This document shows positions 34,353 through 36,498 of a DNA stretch of 36,498 nucleotides, piece by piece. The position numbers and the translations under genes were made by a program. Numbering within the stretch: the stretch's first letter is position 1; each line of letters opens with the position of its first letter. The stretch comes from Nocardioidaceae bacterium (GTDB lineage: Bacteria > Actinomycetota > Actinomycetes > Propionibacteriales > Nocardioidaceae), in assembly GCA_030447805.1 (NCBI GenBank), contig JAUJOE010000001.1, positions 165,175 through 201,672 of the forward strand. Direction: 5' to 3'. The notes beneath the pieces are model-generated. The model did not search any database. It saw only the letters and a program-made list of their open reading frames with translations, and was not told the origin of the DNA.

Positions 34353-36224
34353 ATGTCAAGCAGCGCTCCGCCGCCAGGCACTGGAGGTGGCCCGTGGGGT
34401 CAACCTCAGCCGGGGGCATACCCGCCGGGAGGTTACGGCCCCGGTGGACCGAGCGGACCAGCGGGAGCGGGTGGTTATCCACCCGGGGGTCCGGGCGGTG
34501 GTGGTCCTAGCGGCCCGGGAGGTTACGGACCCGCTGCGCCAGGGGGTTACGGTCCAGCTGGTCCCGGCGGCCCCGGCGGTTACGGCCCGGGTGGTTACCC
34601 CCCGGGTGGTCCTGGCGGCTACGGGCCTGGTGGGCCCGGTGGTCCTCCCGACTACGTGGTCGGCGGGCCCGGTGGACAGCCGCCGTACCGGGAGCCGTCG
34701 GCGAAAAGCCGGGGCGTCAAGGCGGCCATCATCGCGACGGTGCTGGCTCTGGTGGTGGGCGGCGGCGCCTTCGCGTTCTACAAGCTTGACCCGTTCAACC
34801 TGTTCACTGCCGGCCCGCAAGCCGCCGAGGCGCTGCCTGCCAACGCGATCTTCTATGTCGGGGTAGACCTCGAGCCGTCGGCTGAGCAGAAGGTGGCCGC
34901 GCTGCGCTTCCTGAACCACTTCCCGGCCTTCCGGGAAGAGGTGCAGATCGACGACGAGAACGCTGACGTGCGGCGCCGCGTGTTCGAGGAAGCCGCCGAA
35001 GACGCTGAAGATCCCGCCTGCGCAGCGATCAGCTACGACGCCGACATCGCCCCGTGGATAGGCGGCAAGTTTGGCGTCGCCGGTGTGGCCGGACCGCCAG
35101 GCACTGAGCCCGATGTGATGCTCGCGATGGAGGTGACCGACCGCGACGCTGCCAGCGTGGGACTGGAGAAGCTCCGAAGTTGTTCCGATGAGTCCGAAAA
35201 AGACTACGGCTTTGCCTTCACCGGTGACTACGCCGTACTGGCTGAGACGCAGGCTCTCGCGGAACAGTTCGCCGCTTCCGCGGACGATGCGTCGCTGGCA
35301 GACGATGACGACTTCAACGCCGACATGGAGTCGCTCGGAGACCTCGGAGTGGCCACGATGTGGGTGGACATCGCGGGCTCGATCGACGCCTTCGCACCGG
35401 TAGCACCCGGCAGCGATGAGATGGATTTCCTCAAGACTGCGTACCAGCGGGGCGCCGCGACCATCCGTTTCTCCAGCGACTCTCTCGAAGTGGTCACGGC
35501 CATCTACGGCGACACCCCGTCGATCGACCACGGTGACAACCAGATCGTCGACCTCCCCGAGTCAACAGTCTTCGCCATGTCCGAGGCAGGTGGCGGTGAG
35601 CGCCTCGACGCTTCCTGGGACGACATCATGAGCGCGGCCAAGGAGGAGGCTGGCGCCGACATCGAAACACAGATCTCCCAGTTCGAGGCAGAGACAGGAC
35701 TGGCGTTGCCCGAGGACCTGAGCACGCTGCTGGGAGACAACATCATGGTGGCGGTCGACAGCGAGGGTCTGACCGCTGCGGCGATCGAGGCCGAAGACCC
35801 CAGCTTGTTCAACGCGGGGGTGCGTTTCACCACCGACCCCGCCGCCCTCAACGCGATCTACGACAAGGTGCTGGCGCTGGTCGACGCGGATGCCCAGCAG
35901 AGCCTGCCGTTCGTGAAGCGCGACGCCGATGACGGGATCGTCATCGCCACCAACGACGGCTACGCCGAGCGCCTGGCTGACCTAGACGGTGGTTTAGGTG
36001 ACTCCGGTGAGTTTCAGTCGGTGACCGACGACGCCGCCGGCAAGGAGTTCGTCTTGTTCTTCAACTGGGACAGCGTCGAGGAGCAAATTCTCCAAGCCGC
36101 AGAGAACACCGGTGCCCCGCCGGATGTGATCGAGAACCTGGAACCGCTGCGAGCCTTCGGCATCACCGCAGACGTGGAAGGTGACTACTGGATCAGCACC
36201 TACCGGCTGTCAGTCAACGACTAG
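34353..36224 (+). CDS. DUF3352 family membrane-anchored protein with Gly/Pro/Tyr-rich N-terminus
   Basis: A 623-residue protein. ATG at 34353 follows GAGGGGG. Residues 1-115 are low-complexity repeats of PGGYGP/GGPGGYGPGG. One membrane segment follows (about 125-145, AAIIATVLALVVGGGAFAFY), so the repeat part is probably cytoplasmic and the remaining ~470 residues are outside. That part is acidic, with ALPANAIFYVGVDLEPSAEQ, FLNHFPAFREEV, WIGGKFGVAG, LPESTVFAMSEAGG and LGDNIMVAVDSEGL, the pattern of actinobacterial DUF3352 proteins, whose role is unknown. The gene commonly lies near dnaE/hisD. Its TAG shares the CTAG palindrome (36221-36224) with the stop of the convergent next gene. Confidence 0.85.
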   Translation: MSSSAPPPGTGGGPWGQPQPGAYPPGGYGPGGPSGPAGAGGYPPGGPGGGGPSGPGGYGPAAPGGYGPAGPGGPGGYGPGGYPPGGPGGYGPGGPGGPPDYVVGGPGGQPPYREPSAKSRGVKAAIIATVLALVVGGGAFAFYKLDPFNLFTAGPQAAEALPANAIFYVGVDLEPSAEQKVAALRFLNHFPAFREEVQIDDENADVRRRVFEEAAEDAEDPACAAISYDADIAPWIGGKFGVAGVAGPPGTEPDVMLAMEVTDRDAASVGLEKLRSCSDESEKDYGFAFTGDYAVLAETQALAEQFAASADDASLADDDDFNADMESLGDLGVATMWVDIAGSIDAFAPVAPGSDEMDFLKTAYQRGAATIRFSSDSLEVVTAIYGDTPSIDHGDNQIVDLPESTVFAMSEAGGGERLDASWDDIMSAAKEEAGADIETQISQFEAETGLALPEDLSTLLGDNIMVAVDSEGLTAAAIEAEDPSLFNAGVRFTTDPAALNAIYDKVLALVDADAQQSLPFVKRDADDGIVIATNDGYAERLADLDGGLGDSGEFQSVTDDAAGKEFVLFFNWDSVEEQILQAAENTGAPPDVIENLEPLRAFGITADVEGDYWISTYRLSVND

Positions 36225-36498
36225 TTGGGCGACCACTGAGTCCTGGCCATCGAGGTGGCCGGCAACGACGGCAGAGCCGCGATCGCGCGCAGTTCGGCTC
36301 GCATCAGCGCGGTTCCCAGCCGCAGTCGAGTGACGACGTCGGGCGCCTCGAGCAACTGCTGTCGCTCCGCGAGGTTGATCACCAACGCCGCTGCCAACGT
36401 GTAGGACAGGTCCACGGGATCGCTAGGCGTGGCGCCGTCGAGGAGGTCCTCACCACGAAGCTGTTCGACCGTGTCCCGGTACTCCTCGAAGACGTTCC
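36221..36498 (-). CDS. LON peptidase substrate-binding domain protein, C-terminal part
   Basis: The frame is open to the window edge, giving the last 92 codons of a protein that starts beyond 36498. It reads EEYRDTVEQLRGEDLL, DLSYTLAAALVINLAERQQL and LEAPDVVTRLRLGTALMRAE, with LRAIAALPSLPATSM near the end. From memory this matches the C-terminal helical half of actinobacterial stand-alone LON-N-terminal-domain proteins encoded near hisD and dnaE. No protease part is visible or expected. A GTG at 36415 is internal and not the start. Confidence 0.68.
   Translation of the reverse strand, partial: NVFEEYRDTVEQLRGEDLLDGATPSDPVDLSYTLAAALVINLAERQQLLEAPDVVTRLRLGTALMRAELRAIAALPSLPATSMARTQWSPN

Overview
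The window is GC-rich chromosomal DNA from an actinomycete (Actinomycetota). The evidence is the gene order murC-ftsQ-ftsZ-pgeF-yggS-sepF-yggT-divIVA followed by ileS, a traR/dksA-type gene, lspA and rluD, together with GTG starts, four-base overlaps, an FtsZ tail ending in DLDVPDFLK, and an ileS leader of the actinobacterial translational T-box type. I cannot name the genus; Propionibacteriales or Jiangellales-like lineages would fit, but this is a guess.

Layout. 1-6367 (+): end of the division and cell-wall cluster, from the 3' part of murC to divIVA. 6377-9800 (-): ileS, facing divIVA, with its T-box leader and promoter. 9873-12025 (+): a traR/dksA-type gene, lspA and rluD, tightly coupled. 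12066-27828: an accessory stretch. It holds a lipoprotein gene, two convergent genes for secreted Asp-box (BNR) beta-propeller proteins, broken MBL-hydrolase and MFS-exporter genes between them, a four-gene sugar ABC importer operon, a DUF222/HNH (13E12-type) gene with an SOS-box-like site, and a methyltransferase gene. 27947-36498: a CPA1 Na+/H+ antiporter gene, dnaE, a small membrane protein gene, a DUF3352 gene and the 3' end of a LON-substrate-binding-domain gene.

How the genes work together. FtsQ, FtsZ, SepF and DivIVA form the septum and polar growth machinery; PgeF and YggS are the usual passengers of this operon. The ABC importer is complete (two permeases, lipoprotein binding protein, ATPase). 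Two of its three junctions are ATGA/GTGA overlaps. The third has been opened by three 22-bp tandem repeats and is bridged by a 23-codon mini-ORF that overlaps both neighbours by four bases.

Quality warning. Single-base frame breaks occur in ftsZ and in the traR/dksA gene, and a dense run of breaks lies between about 13.37 and 18.16 kb, crossing four unrelated genes. Because the run ignores gene borders and conserved motifs survive in the shifted frames, I suspect poor local sequence more than gene decay, but cannot prove it. The best candidates for a second look are the ileS T-box switch with both alternative helices visible, the altered active-site motifs of its IleRS, and the repeat-born coupling mini-ORF in the ABC operon.
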